Positions 17,202 to 26,490 of a DNA stretch of 41,853 bases are shown here, one piece after another. Source of the DNA: Tannerellaceae bacterium. GTDB lineage: Bacteria; Bacteroidota; Bacteroidia; Bacteroidales; Tannerellaceae. A program made the position numbers and the translations under genes. The notes beneath the pieces are model-generated. The model was not told where the DNA came from, made no database searches, and was given only the letters and a program-made list of their open reading frames with translations. Where the stretch lies: positions 64,227 to 106,079 of the forward strand of contig JAIRRS010000002.1 of assembly GCA_031255855.1 (NCBI GenBank), given 5' to 3'. Position 1 is the first letter of the stretch; the number at the start of each line of letters is the position of its first letter.

Positions 17202-19967
17202 TCAATGCGCTTCAAGCCAATTTTTTCCTTCGCCGCAATCGGCTATTAACGGGACTTGTAGTTTGATGACGTTTTCCATTTCTTCGAGTACGATTTTTTT
17301 GACGGTTTCGAGTTCATCTTTCCATACATTAAAGTTGAGTTCGTCGTGTACCTGAAGAATCATTTTGCTTTTAAGGTTTTCATTTTCAAAGCGTTTGTAG
17401 ATGTTTGCCATGGCTGCTTTGATTATGTCGGCAGCGCTTCCCTGGATGGGAGCGTTGATTGCATTTCGTTCGGCATATCCCCTTACGATAGCGTTGTTTG
17501 AATTGATATCAGGAAGGAAACGTTTACGTTTAAAAATGGTTTCCACATATCCTTTTTTTTTGCCTTCTTCAATGCTTGCATCCATGTAATCCTTTACATA
17601 AGGATAAGTTCGAAAATACCCGTCTATCAGTTCTTTAGATTCATAACGAGGAATATTTAACCGTTCGGCAAGTCCAAAGACTGAGATACCGTATATGATA
17701 CCGAAATTGGCTGTTTTTGCTTTGCGGCGCATATCTTTTGTTACCTTATCCAGGCCGATGCCGTATATTTTAGCGGCAGTGGCGGCATGAATGTCTTCTC
17801 CGCTTTGGAAGGCATTTATCATGTTTTTATCTCCGCTAAGATGTGCCATGATGCGGAGTTCTATTTGTGAATAATCGGCAGAGAAAAATATACAATCTTC
17901 GTTATCAGGGATAAATGCCTTGCGTATTTCCCTTCCCATTTCGTCGCGAATAGGAATGTTTTGTAGGTTCGGGTTCGTGGAACTCAGTCGCCCGGTAGCC
18001 GTAACGGTTTGATTGAAGGAAGTATGCACTTTTCCTGTTGCGGGGTTGATTAATTCTGGTAAGGCATCAATATAGGTACTAAGTAGTTTTTTTACTCCCC
18101 GGTATTCCAACAGTTTGCCTACGATTGGATGTTTTGAGCGAAGTTTTTCCAGTATATCTTCACTTGTGCTGTAGCTGCCTGTCTTTGTTTTCTTGGCCTT
18201 TTCTTCTATTTTTAACTGGTCGAAAAGTATTTCGCCAACTTGTTTGGCAGAGTTTATGTTGAATTCTGTACCAGCCAGTTCGTGTATCTTTTTTTCCAGT
18301 CGGATGAGTTCTTTTGTCAGTTCTTCGGAAGATTGTTTCAAGGCGGCAGTATCGAGTTTTACACCAATTTCCTCCATTCCCGCTAATACGTGAACCAATG
18401 GCATTTCGATATCATAAAAAAGCGATTCTACATGTTCCTTTTTGAGTAATGGCTCAAAGAAGTTTTTAAGTTTGAGGGTGATGTCTGCATCTTCGGCGGC
18501 ATATTCCGCAATTCTATCAAGTGGGACTTGCCTCATGGATAATTGTTTTTTTCCTCTTGGGCCAATTAACTCTTCTATTGCGACGGGTTTATATTTCAGA
18601 TATGTTTCAGCCAGGTAATCCATGCCATGCCTGAGTTCGGGATTCAGCAGGTAATGAGCAATCATGGTGTCGAATAAAGGCCCGGCTACTTTGATGCCGT
18701 ATTTTCGTAGGACAAGCATGTCGAATTTTATGTTTTGTCCGATTTTTTGTATTTGCTTGTTTTGTAGGGGAGGGGAGAAGGTACATGCAATCTGCGTTGC
18801 TTCTTCTTTATTTGCCGGGACAGGTACATACCAGGCTTCATTTTCTTTTATCGCGAACGACAAACCAACCAAATTGGCAGTTAATGGGTGGATACCGTCT
18901 GTTTCTGTGTCAAAAGCAAATTTTTCCTGACGCTCCAAAAGGGCGCATAATTGGCTTCTTTTTTCTTCTGTATCAGCAATATAATAGGTGTGCGGGGTCG
19001 AGTTTAAGTCTGCGAGAGTCGAATTTTCGGAAGCAACTGTCCCTTCGGGCGCAAATTCTGCAAAAAGCGAGCCTTGAACAGGGACATTTTTTATGGGTTT
19101 AGGTGCTTCATTTCCTAGTTTATTAATGAATGTTCTAAATTCTAATTCTGTATAGATCTCTTTTAGTTTTATTTCGTCGGGTTTTTCTAGGATACATTTT
19201 TCAGCTTCGAATCGAACCGGCACATCTGTTTTGATTGTTGCTAAAAATTTGGAGAAGCGAATTTGTTCGGCATTCTCTTCGATTTTCTTTTGAAGCGCCC
19301 CTTTTAATTTGCTTGTATTGTTGAGTAGGTTTTCAATAGTTCCAAATTCGGAAAGAAGTTTGGCTGCTGTTTTTTCTCCAACGCCCGGCGCTCCCGGGAT
19401 ATTGTCGGAAGTATCGCCCATGAGTCCCAATATGTCAATTACCTGTTCTACTGATTCGATAGAGAATTTTTCCAATACATCTTTGACTCCCATCGTTTCG
19501 TAACCGCCTCCGAATTTTGGGCGATAGATGAAAATATTATCGGAAACCAGTTGTCCGTAATCTTTGTCCGGTGTCATCATGTATACCTGGAACCCTTCTT
19601 TTTCGGCTTGTTTGGCAATGGTTCCTATAACGTCGTCGGCTTCATACCGTGGGACTTCAACAATTGGGATGTTGTATGCTTCGATTATTTTTTTGATAAA
19701 AGGAACGGATTTGCGTATATCCTCCGGTGTTTCTTCCCTTTGAGCTTTATAAGCTTCGTACGCTTCATGGCGGAACGTAGGCCCTGGAGGGTCGAAGCCT
19801 AAAGCTATATGGGTTGGTTTTTCTCTTTTTATTACATCTTCCAAACTATTTACAAAACTAAAGATGGCAGATGTGTTCATTCCCTTTGAGTTAATTCGCG
19901 GGTTTTTGATGAAAGCATAATACGAACGGTATATCAGTGCATATGCGTCGATAAGGAAGAGTTTCAT
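17202..19967 (-). CDS. polA: DNA polymerase I
   Basis: Repair and Okazaki-fragment polymerase, 921 residues, with all three domains. The 5'-3' exonuclease occupies about residues 1-290, including EADDVIG at 109-115 and GLMGDTSDNIPGAPGVGEKTA. The 3'-5' exonuclease keeps its first acidic pair as DTE at 353-355, so proofreading is probably intact; many Gram-positive homologues have lost it. The family A polymerase domain has motif A DYSQIELRI from Asp698, the O-helix RRKAKTANFGIIYG at 747-760 and motif C QVHDE with Asp875. The gene is transcribed away from the polyprenyl synthase gene and converges on the aldehyde dehydrogenase. Confidence 0.98.
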   Translation of the reverse strand: MKLFLIDAYALIYRSYYAFIKNPRINSKGMNTSAIFSFVNSLEDVIKREKPTHIALGFDPPGPTFRHEAYEAYKAQREETPEDIRKSVPFIKKIIEAYNIPIVEVPRYEADDVIGTIAKQAEKEGFQVYMMTPDKDYGQLVSDNIFIYRPKFGGGYETMGVKDVLEKFSIESVEQVIDILGLMGDTSDNIPGAPGVGEKTAAKLLSEFGTIENLLNNTSKLKGALQKKIEENAEQIRFSKFLATIKTDVPVRFEAEKCILEKPDEIKLKEIYTELEFRTFINKLGNEAPKPIKNVPVQGSLFAEFAPEGTVASENSTLADLNSTPHTYYIADTEEKRSQLCALLERQEKFAFDTETDGIHPLTANLVGLSFAIKENEAWYVPVPANKEEATQIACTFSPPLQNKQIQKIGQNIKFDMLVLRKYGIKVAGPLFDTMIAHYLLNPELRHGMDYLAETYLKYKPVAIEELIGPRGKKQLSMRQVPLDRIAEYAAEDADITLKLKNFFEPLLKKEHVESLFYDIEMPLVHVLAGMEEIGVKLDTAALKQSSEELTKELIRLEKKIHELAGTEFNINSAKQVGEILFDQLKIEEKAKKTKTGSYSTSEDILEKLRSKHPIVGKLLEYRGVKKLLSTYIDALPELINPATGKVHTSFNQTVTATGRLSSTNPNLQNIPIRDEMGREIRKAFIPDNEDCIFFSADYSQIELRIMAHLSGDKNMINAFQSGEDIHAATAAKIYGIGLDKVTKDMRRKAKTANFGIIYGISVFGLAERLNIPRYESKELIDGYFRTYPYVKDYMDASIEEGKKKGYVETIFKRKRFLPDINSNNAIVRGYAERNAINAPIQGSAADIIKAAMANIYKRFENENLKSKMILQVHDELNFNVWKDELETVKKIVLEEMENVIKLQVPLIADCGEGKNWLEAH

Positions 19968-20041
19968 TCTTGTTAACCTGATTTTAATTACACAATAGAT
20001 GGTAAATGTACGAAAAAAGCATCTTACTCGATACTTTTTCT

Positions 20042-20049
20042 TATTTTTG
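20042..20049 (+). promoter_or_regulatory. Bacteroidota -7 element for the polyprenyl synthase
   Basis: TATTTTTG matches TAnnTTTG and ends only 18 bp before the ATG at 20068, so the untranslated leader would be about 10-12 bases. Confidence 0.45.
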
Positions 20050-20067
20050 CTAATCTTTCATTAAACT

Positions 20068-21042
20068 ATGGATAAAAGAATGATTATCGAACAGCCAGTG
20101 GCTGTTGAATTTAAACGCTTTAAAGATGAGTTTGTTAATTCTCTTTCGAGTTCGACCTTGAAGTTGCAATCTGCTTTGGACAAAATAATGCTTTCTACGG
20201 GTAAACATATCAGACCATTGCTTGTATTGCTGACTGCAAAAGCTTGTGGAAAAATTACGGATAATTCAATCAACTCTTCTGTTCTTTTGGAGTTGTTGCA
20301 TACTGCGAGCCTGGTTCATGATGATGTAATAGACAATACAAAAGAAAGGAGGGGAATACCTTCTTTGAATGCATTTTTTGATAATCGGGTTTCCGTTTTG
20401 GTAGGGGATTATATATTGTCTTCTGCTCTTATACGTTCTATTCAGACAGGTGACATCCGGATAATGCAGTTGGTGTCGGAAGTAGGTCGCGCTTTGTCGG
20501 AAGGAGAAATTCGTCAATTGGAAGTGGTTGAAAATATCGTATTGGATGAGGATTCCTATTTGCAGGTTATAAAAAAGAAAACAGCTATGCTAATTTCGGC
20601 TTGTACCGAAATAGGCGCTATTACTAGTGGCGCCTCTGAAGAAACGATAGCCGATTGTAGGGAATTGGGTGAGTATCTCGGATATTGCTTTCAGATTAAG
20701 GATGATATATTTGATTATTATTCTGATATTAAAATAGGGAAGCCAACGGGGAATGATATTATAGAAGGGAAAGTAACCTTGCCATTGCTATATGTTTTAC
20801 GTGGAACAAATCATGTAGATACTTCACGCTACTTGCAAATCATTGAAGAGAGAGACTTTTCTCCCAAACATATTGAGGAATTAATAGCTTTTGCCAAGGC
20901 AAATGGTGGAATTGAATATGCCGAGAAGCGGATGGATGAATTTAAAGCCAAAGCCAAAGAGGTTTTATATCGATTGCCTGATTCTCCTGCTCGCGAAAGT
21001 TTGTTGTTGCTTGCCGATTATATTATAGAAAGAAAGAAATAA
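20068..21042 (+). CDS. ispB: Trans-polyprenyl diphosphate synthase (octaprenyl-type)
   Basis: Head-to-tail prenyltransferase that extends farnesyl diphosphate with isopentenyl diphosphate to make the long side chain of menaquinone. The 324-residue protein has the first aspartate-rich motif DDVID at residues 85-89 (LVHDDVIDNTKERRG) and the second, DDIFD, at 212-216 (FQIKDDIFDYY). GKHIRP lies at 45-50, and GKPTGNDIIEGKVTLPLLY follows the second motif. The residues before the first motif are small or aliphatic, as in long-chain enzymes, but product length cannot be fixed from sequence alone. The gene is single, shares a terminator with convergent deoC, and is divergent from polA. Confidence 0.9.
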   Translation: MDKRMIIEQPVAVEFKRFKDEFVNSLSSSTLKLQSALDKIMLSTGKHIRPLLVLLTAKACGKITDNSINSSVLLELLHTASLVHDDVIDNTKERRGIPSLNAFFDNRVSVLVGDYILSSALIRSIQTGDIRIMQLVSEVGRALSEGEIRQLEVVENIVLDEDSYLQVIKKKTAMLISACTEIGAITSGASEETIADCRELGEYLGYCFQIKDDIFDYYSDIKIGKPTGNDIIEGKVTLPLLYVLRGTNHVDTSRYLQIIEERDFSPKHIEELIAFAKANGGIEYAEKRMDEFKAKAKEVLYRLPDSPARESLLLLADYIIERKK

Positions 21043-21074
21043 TCAGATGAATTTATAGTTCATCTGATTATTTT
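21038..21074. terminator. Bidirectional terminator between ispB and deoC
   Basis: AATAATCAGATGAA (21038-21051) and TTCATCTGATTATT (21059-21072) form a perfect 14-bp stem with a 7-base loop. TTTT follows on the plus strand and a T-rich ATTTCTTTCT on the minus strand. The stem begins inside the ispB stop codon and ends six bases before the deoC stop, so it can serve both convergent genes. Confidence 0.85.
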
Positions 21075-21077
21075 ATG

Positions 21078-21941
21078 TTATTCTCCGATTTGACTAACCA
21101 GGTCTGTTGCCAAATTACTTGCTCCAATCCTAAAATAGGCCTTGTTCAGCCACTTTTCTCCCAAAATATGTCTTATTATGGTGTAATATTTGACCGCATC
21201 TTCTGCTTTTTTTACTCCACCTGATACTTTTATGCCGATTTGTCTTTCTGTCATCATGTAATATTGCTTAATTACTTGACACATAGTGTAAATCGCTTCT
21301 TGTGTTGCGCCTTCATATTCTTTTCCTGTCGATGTTTTAATAAAATCTGCACCTGAATATATTGATATGATTGCTGCTCGTTGTATGTTGGCAGTTGTTT
21401 TTAGCGCTCCGGTTTCCAATATGACCTTTAAAGTGCTTCCATGGGCGCTTTCTTTTATTTCCTGGATGTTTTCGGCTAGTTCCTGGTAATTTTCTTCAAG
21501 CAAAAATCCTACATTTAAGACTGTATCTATTTCGTCTGCACCATGCATAACAGACAACGCAGTCTCAGCTACTTTCACTTCTTCGAAGGTTTGTGCGGAT
21601 GGAAAACCCCCTGCTACAGCCGCTATTTTGACATCTTGTGCCGTGAGGGCTTCTTTTACTAGTTCTGTGAAGATAGGGAAAGTACAAATTGCAGCTACGT
21701 TAGGAATGTCGGGTCGTATTCCTTCAAAGTCATTGACTTTATTTACCAGTTTCCAAATACTCTCTTTTGTATCTGTTGTTGATAAAGAAGTTAGGTCAAT
21801 GCAACCATGTAAAAACTTTAAAATTTCAGGCGTAAAATTTTCTTGTCCGTAAATTTGAAGAATTTTGTGGACTTCTTCTGATACTTGTTCATTTGTTCCT
21901 ATCGGAGCGAATTTTGTCAATGCTTCCTGATATTTATTCAT
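21078..21941 (-). CDS. deoC: Deoxyribose-phosphate aldolase
   Basis: Class I aldolase that splits 2-deoxyribose 5-phosphate into glyceraldehyde 3-phosphate and acetaldehyde in deoxynucleoside catabolism. The 287-residue TIM-barrel protein has the Schiff-base Lys202 in FIKTSTGKEYEGAT. The proton-relay residues are Asp139 in DEIDTVLNVG and Lys238 in IGIKVSGGVK. Length fits the longer Bacteroidales/E. coli type. It is the last gene of the long minus-strand run and starts four bases after the MazG-like gene ends. Both products handle nucleotides or nucleosides, so the pairing makes sense. Confidence 0.96.
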   Translation of the reverse strand: MNKYQEALTKFAPIGTNEQVSEEVHKILQIYGQENFTPEILKFLHGCIDLTSLSTTDTKESIWKLVNKVNDFEGIRPDIPNVAAICTFPIFTELVKEALTAQDVKIAAVAGGFPSAQTFEEVKVAETALSVMHGADEIDTVLNVGFLLEENYQELAENIQEIKESAHGSTLKVILETGALKTTANIQRAAIISIYSGADFIKTSTGKEYEGATQEAIYTMCQVIKQYYMMTERQIGIKVSGGVKKAEDAVKYYTIIRHILGEKWLNKAYFRIGASNLATDLVSQIGE

Positions 21942-21945
21942 GATG

Positions 21946-22278
21946 TTATAATTTTGTATTGTTTATATGTCGTGTATTATCTCTATTTGTTTTCTTTTCG
22001 AGGTTTTTCTCAAAAGCTTCGGTTAAGTTGATTCCGGTTTGATTGGCCAGGCAGAGGAGTACCCATAGTATATCTGCCATTTCATCTCCCAAATCACGAT
22101 TCTTGTCGCTTTCTTTAAATGATTGTTCTCCATATGTTCTGGCCATGATTCGTGCCAGTTCACCTACTTCCTCTGTGAGGATTGTCATGTTTGTAAGTTC
22201 GTTAAAATAACGCTTTCCGTAAGTCTTGATCCATTGGTCAACCTTATCCTGTGCTTCTTTGATTGTTATTTCAGGCAT
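21946..22278 (-). CDS. MazG-like nucleotide pyrophosphohydrolase
   Basis: 110-residue all-alpha NTP pyrophosphohydrolase of the single-domain MazG/iMazG type, predicted to hydrolyse (d)NTPs to monophosphates and so clean the nucleotide pool. The metal-binding motif is visible as ILTEEVGELARIM (EExxE at about residues 31-35) followed by DLGDEMADILWVL (ExxD). The C-terminus is a short basic tail. It lies one base from dtd upstream and four bases from deoC downstream, so it is clearly co-transcribed. The exact substrate is not readable. Confidence 0.88.
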   Translation of the reverse strand: MPEITIKEAQDKVDQWIKTYGKRYFNELTNMTILTEEVGELARIMARTYGEQSFKESDKNRDLGDEMADILWVLLCLANQTGINLTEAFEKNLEKKTNRDNTRHINNTKL

Positions 22279-22279
22279 G

Positions 22280-22732
22280 TTATTCTTTGTTTTTGGTGTC
22301 GATTACGATTGTAACCGGGCCATCGTTTATCAATTCAATTTGCATATCTGCGCCGAATGTTCCTGTATGTACTTTCTTCCCGACGCTTTTTTCTATCTCT
22401 TTACAGAACGTTTCATAAAGTGGAATTGCTATCTCAGGTTTCGAGGCGCGTATATACGAAGGGCGATTCCCTTTTTTCACGGATGCTTGTAGTGTAAATT
22501 GGCTTACTACCATAATATCCCCCTCGCATTCTAGTACGGAGCGATTCATAACCCCTTCGTTGTCATCAAATATCCTAAGATGGGTGATTTTTTTTGTTAG
22601 CCATTCGATATCTTCCTGATTATCACTGTCTTCAATGCCAATCAAGATGAGCAATCCGCTTTTTATTTCAGCTGTAATTTTATTGTTGATGCTTACGGAG
22701 GCTCGTTTTACGCGTTGTATAACTGTTTTCAT
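22280..22732 (-). CDS. dtd: D-aminoacyl-tRNA deacylase
   Basis: Hydrolyses D-aminoacyl-tRNAs (and glycyl-tRNA-Ala), keeping D-residues out of proteins. The 150-residue protein opens with MKTVIQRVKRASVSI and has both DTD motifs: SQFTLQA at about residue 77 and the cross-subunit Gly-cisPro motif NDGPVTI near the C-terminus. It is one base from uvrC upstream and one base from the MazG-like gene downstream. Small cytoplasmic homodimer; no unusual feature. Confidence 0.97.
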   Translation of the reverse strand: MKTVIQRVKRASVSINNKITAEIKSGLLILIGIEDSDNQEDIEWLTKKITHLRIFDDNEGVMNRSVLECEGDIMVVSQFTLQASVKKGNRPSYIRASKPEIAIPLYETFCKEIEKSVGKKVHTGTFGADMQIELINDGPVTIVIDTKNKE

Positions 22733-22733
22733 A

Positions 22734-24581
22734 TTATTTGTTTAATCCGTTTAATAGTGTATTTGTTTTTGCTTCACCAATGAGTTCTTTGAGCTCTTCT
22801 GGAGAAGTTTCTTTGATACGTTTTACGCTCTTGTATTTTTTCAAGAGGATAGTTTTTGTTTTTTCTCCTATACCTTTGATGCTGTCAAGTTCCGAGACTG
22901 TTTGTTTTTTGCTTCTTAATTGTCTGTGGAAGGTAATCCCGAAGCGATGTGCTTCGTCCCGTAATTGCTGTATTATTTTTAATGTTTCTGAATTTTTATC
23001 CAGGATTAATGGGATAGGATCGTTAGGATAGAATATTTCTTCAAGTCTTTTGGCGAGTCCTACGATTGTTATTTTGTCTTTTAATCCCAGATTTATCAGA
23101 ACTTCTGTGGCTGCATTTAACTGGCCTTTTCCCCCGTCTATGATAATTAATTGCGGCAATTCCTGTCCTTCATTTAATAGGCGTGTATACCGCCTGTTTA
23201 CCACTTCAATCATTGATGCAAAATCATTCGGCCCTTCAACAGTTTTAATATGGAAATGCCGGTAATCTTTCTTGGATGGTTTCGCTTTCTTGAATACGAC
23301 ACAAGCTGCAACCGGATTTGTACCTTGTATGTTTGAGTTGTCGAAACATTCAATATGTATAGGCAATACCTTCATGTGAAGATCTTTTTGCATGGTTGTA
23401 AGAATCCTGGTTGTTCGTTGTTCAGGATTAAGTTTTTCGGCCTGTTTCAATTTGTCTACCTTATACTGCTTCACATTTTGTTCCGATAATTCCAGCAGTC
23501 GTTTTTTATCTCCTTTTTGAGGGATGGTAAATTGAATGGTGTCCGATAGTTCTATGTCCGGTTTAAAAGGTACTATAATCTCTTTGGCCGAACTTTCAAA
23601 GCGAGTACGCATTTCTATAATACCTAGCCCTAATAGCTCTTCTTTTGGTTCGTCTAATTTCTTTTTGTATTCGAAAGTATATGCCTGGACTATCGCGCCA
23701 TTACCGATATGCATGAAATTTATGTATGCAGACCGTTCATTTTCCTCGAATGAAAAAACATCAATATTGGTGAGCATTGGAGGGACGACCGTGGATTTAG
23801 CCCGGTAATTTTCTATCGCTTGATATTTGTCTTTTATAATTTGAGCTTCTTCAAATCGTAGTTCGGAAGACAATTCTTTCATTTGCTCATATAGCATGTG
23901 GCTAATCTTTGAAATATTTCCCTTGAGTATCTCCTTTATTTGGCTGATGTTTTCTTTATATTCATCTGCGCTTTGCAATCCTTCACACGGACCTTTACAC
24001 CTTTTGATGTGATATTGTAAGCACATCTTGTATTTCCCTTGCATAATACTCTCAGGCGTTAAAGGATATTTGCATGTACGTATAGGGTAAAGTTCTTTAA
24101 GCATGGCGAGCATAACCCTTGCAGTGTGGATAGAAGAATAAGGGCCATAATATAGAGAGCCATCTTTTACGATATTTCTTGTTTGAAATATCCGGGGGAA
24201 GTACTCATTCTTGACTACTATGGATGGATATGTTTTGTCATCTTTTAGCATTACATTGTAGCGTGGCCTGTATTGCTTAATGAGGCTATTCTCTAAATGC
24301 AACGCGTCCTCTTCTGTGTCTACGACGATATATTTTATGTCTCTGATTTGTTTGACAAGCACGAATGTTTTTCTGCTGTCTACAGTCCTGTTGAAGTAAG
24401 ACGATACTCTCTTTTTTAGATTCTTTGCTTTGCCTACATATATTATTGTTCCTTTACTGTCATAATATTGATAGCAACCAGGCTTTTCAGGGAGTATTGA
24501 AATCAACCCTTTTAGCTTTTCTTTGAAATCACTATTGGATTCTGTTTTGTGCTTGTCGGACGCTTTGTCGTTTGTTTCCAT
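22734..24581 (-). CDS. uvrC: Excinuclease ABC subunit C
   Basis: Makes the dual incisions of nucleotide excision repair once UvrAB has located damage. The 615-residue protein has a GIY-YIG nuclease domain (PEKPGCYQYYDSKGTIIYVGKAKNLKKRVSSYF region, about residues 31-65). The cysteine-rich KYKMCLQYHIKRCKGPCEG stretch and the UVR interaction segment (LSSELRFEEAQIIKDKYQ) follow. The second nuclease half has an RNase H-like core (ECFDNSNIQGTNPVAACVVF, IIDGGKGQLNAA), and a C-terminal helix-hairpin-helix contains IKGIGEKTKTILLKKY. An ionic N-terminal extension of about 20 residues precedes the core. Its ATG lies seven bases from a parS-like site. Confidence 0.97.
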   Translation of the reverse strand: METNDKASDKHKTESNSDFKEKLKGLISILPEKPGCYQYYDSKGTIIYVGKAKNLKKRVSSYFNRTVDSRKTFVLVKQIRDIKYIVVDTEEDALHLENSLIKQYRPRYNVMLKDDKTYPSIVVKNEYFPRIFQTRNIVKDGSLYYGPYSSIHTARVMLAMLKELYPIRTCKYPLTPESIMQGKYKMCLQYHIKRCKGPCEGLQSADEYKENISQIKEILKGNISKISHMLYEQMKELSSELRFEEAQIIKDKYQAIENYRAKSTVVPPMLTNIDVFSFEENERSAYINFMHIGNGAIVQAYTFEYKKKLDEPKEELLGLGIIEMRTRFESSAKEIIVPFKPDIELSDTIQFTIPQKGDKKRLLELSEQNVKQYKVDKLKQAEKLNPEQRTTRILTTMQKDLHMKVLPIHIECFDNSNIQGTNPVAACVVFKKAKPSKKDYRHFHIKTVEGPNDFASMIEVVNRRYTRLLNEGQELPQLIIIDGGKGQLNAATEVLINLGLKDKITIVGLAKRLEEIFYPNDPIPLILDKNSETLKIIQQLRDEAHRFGITFHRQLRSKKQTVSELDSIKGIGEKTKTILLKKYKSVKRIKETSPEELKELIGEAKTNTLLNGLNK

Positions 24582-24587
24582 ATTTCA

Positions 24588-24603
24588 TGTTTCACGTGGA
24601 ACG
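24588..24603. promoter_or_regulatory. parS: parS-like centromere site (ParB-binding)
   Basis: The minus strand reads CGTTCCACGTGAAACA. This matches the widely conserved bacterial parS consensus TGTTNCACGTGAAACA at every position but the first. It lies in the 31-bp gap between mnmG and uvrC. ParB spreads from such sites and works with ParA and SMC in origin segregation. The match is seen directly; use by ParB in this organism is inferred. Its presence suggests the window lies in the origin-proximal part of the chromosome. Confidence 0.75.
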
Positions 24604-24612
24604 AATTGGATT

Positions 24613-26490
24613 TTATCTCCCCAAGAGTACAAGTAAGATGTTGATGTCGCTTGGAGAGATGCCGGGAATCCTGCTTGCTTGTGCAATTGTTTCTGGATCA
24701 ATCTTTGTTAGTTTTTGACGTGCTTCCGTTGATAAGGATTGTATAGTGTTGTAGTCTATTCGTCCTTTGATGTTGATGTTCTCCAAGCGGTTTATTTTAT
24801 CCGCGATGATACGTTCGCGTTTGATGTATCCACTGTATTTGATTGCTATTTCTGCCGCTTCGATAATTTCTTCCCGGCGATTAATGGACGTTTTGTTTAT
24901 TTCGTTCTCTAATGCAGGGATGAATTTTGCCAAATCAATTATTGATATGTGTGGTCGTAAAATTAAATCGATCAATTTGCATCCGTGGGATAGTGGAGTC
25001 GTTCCTAATGTTTCCAATCCGCTATTGATATGCTGCGATTTTACAGAATAGTTCTGTGCGAAAGAAATAATAGCATCCCTTTCTTTTTTCTTTTCTTGTA
25101 GCAAATCGTATCGCTCTTGTTTTGCTAATCCTGTCTGGAATGATTTTTCAGTGAGACGCATATCCCCGTCGTCTTGACGAAGGAGAATTCTATATTCGGC
25201 GCGAGACGTAAACATGCGGTAAGGTTCATCAACGCCTTTGGTAACCAGGTCGTCAATCAAAACGCCGATATATGATTCATCACGCCTAAGAATAAAAGGA
25301 TTGCCGCCATGGCAATTGATGTGTGCGTTTATTCCGGCTATCAATCCTTGTCCGGCTGCTTCTTCATATCCGGTCGTTCCGTTTATTTGTCCGGCGAAAA
25401 AGAGATTTTTAATTTGTTTGGTTTCCAGGCTGTGCTGAAGTTGCGTAGGATCAAAGAAATCGTACTCAATAGCATATCCCGGACGATATATTTGTATGTC
25501 CCGGAATGCTGGTATTGCTTGCAATGCCTTTAGTTGAATATCAAGCGGAAGTGAAGAAGAAAAGCCGTTCAAGTAATATTCCTGTGTGTTTTCACCTTCA
25601 GGCTCCAGGAAAAGCTGATGCTGGTTTTTATCAGCAAATGTAACAATCTTGGTCTCGATACTTGGGCAATAGCGTGGGCCGATGCTTTGAATTTGTCCGT
25701 TATACAGAGGTGAGTCTGGAAGGCCTTGCCGTAGTATTTCATGACATTCTTCATTCGTGAAAAGTGTCCAGCAACTAAGTTGTTTCAATTCTCTTTTGGA
25801 AGAATCAAGAAAAGAAAATTTATGGAAATCATTCTCTCCCGGTTGTTCTTTCATTTCATCGAAATGAACACTTCTTCCATCTATCCGGACTGGGGTTCCT
25901 GTTTTCATCCTTTCCGATTTGATACCTAGCGAAACCAGTTGTTCGGTGATGCCCGTAGTGGTCGGTTCTGCGATGCGGCCTCCTTTGATTTGAGTGCGTC
26001 CGATATGCATAAGGCCATTAAGAAATGTTCCATTAGTAAGAATAACGCATTTTGCCCGGAATTCTGCGTTCAATCCTGTTTTCACTCCGGTCACAGCGTC
26101 GTTTTCAAGTATCAATTCGTTCACTGTATCTTGCCAAATGTAAAGGTTCTCCTGATTTTCAAGAATATTTCTCCAAGCTTCGATAAAACGTGCTCTGTCG
26201 CTTTGAGCCCTTGGGCTCCACATCGCAGGCCCTTTACTTCTGTTCAGCATCCTGAATTGTATGGCTGTTTTATCCGTAATGATTCCCATATATCCTCCCA
26301 AAGCGTCAATTTCACGGACAATCTGCCCTTTGGCTATTCCTCCGACAGCCGGATTGCAACTCATCTGGGCGATTTTATTCATGTCCATGGTGATGAGTAG
26401 TGTTCTGGAACCCAGATTGGCCGCTGCTGCCGCTGCTTCGCATCCGGCATGTCCGGCTCCTACGACAATTACATCATAATCAAAATTCAT
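24613..26490 (-). CDS. mnmG: tRNA uridine-5-carboxymethylaminomethyl modification enzyme, FAD subunit
   Basis: FAD-dependent subunit of the MnmEG complex that modifies wobble U34 of several tRNAs. The 625-residue protein has the dinucleotide-binding motif VGAGHAGCE near residue 10. Both family signatures are present: GPAMWSPRAQSDR in the first third and GQINGTTGYEEAAGQGLIAGINA near residue 375. The MFTSRAEYRILLRQDDGDMRLTE segment precedes the C-terminal helical MnmE-binding domain, which ends RIPGISPSDINILLVLLG. Its ATG overlaps the ybeY stop by four bases (ATGA). It is followed by the parS-like site and uvrC. In many bacteria mnmG lies near oriC, which agrees with the parS match. Confidence 0.98.
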   Translation of the reverse strand: MNFDYDVIVVGAGHAGCEAAAAAANLGSRTLLITMDMNKIAQMSCNPAVGGIAKGQIVREIDALGGYMGIITDKTAIQFRMLNRSKGPAMWSPRAQSDRARFIEAWRNILENQENLYIWQDTVNELILENDAVTGVKTGLNAEFRAKCVILTNGTFLNGLMHIGRTQIKGGRIAEPTTTGITEQLVSLGIKSERMKTGTPVRIDGRSVHFDEMKEQPGENDFHKFSFLDSSKRELKQLSCWTLFTNEECHEILRQGLPDSPLYNGQIQSIGPRYCPSIETKIVTFADKNQHQLFLEPEGENTQEYYLNGFSSSLPLDIQLKALQAIPAFRDIQIYRPGYAIEYDFFDPTQLQHSLETKQIKNLFFAGQINGTTGYEEAAGQGLIAGINAHINCHGGNPFILRRDESYIGVLIDDLVTKGVDEPYRMFTSRAEYRILLRQDDGDMRLTEKSFQTGLAKQERYDLLQEKKKERDAIISFAQNYSVKSQHINSGLETLGTTPLSHGCKLIDLILRPHISIIDLAKFIPALENEINKTSINRREEIIEAAEIAIKYSGYIKRERIIADKINRLENINIKGRIDYNTIQSLSTEARQKLTKIDPETIAQASRIPGISPSDINILLVLLGR

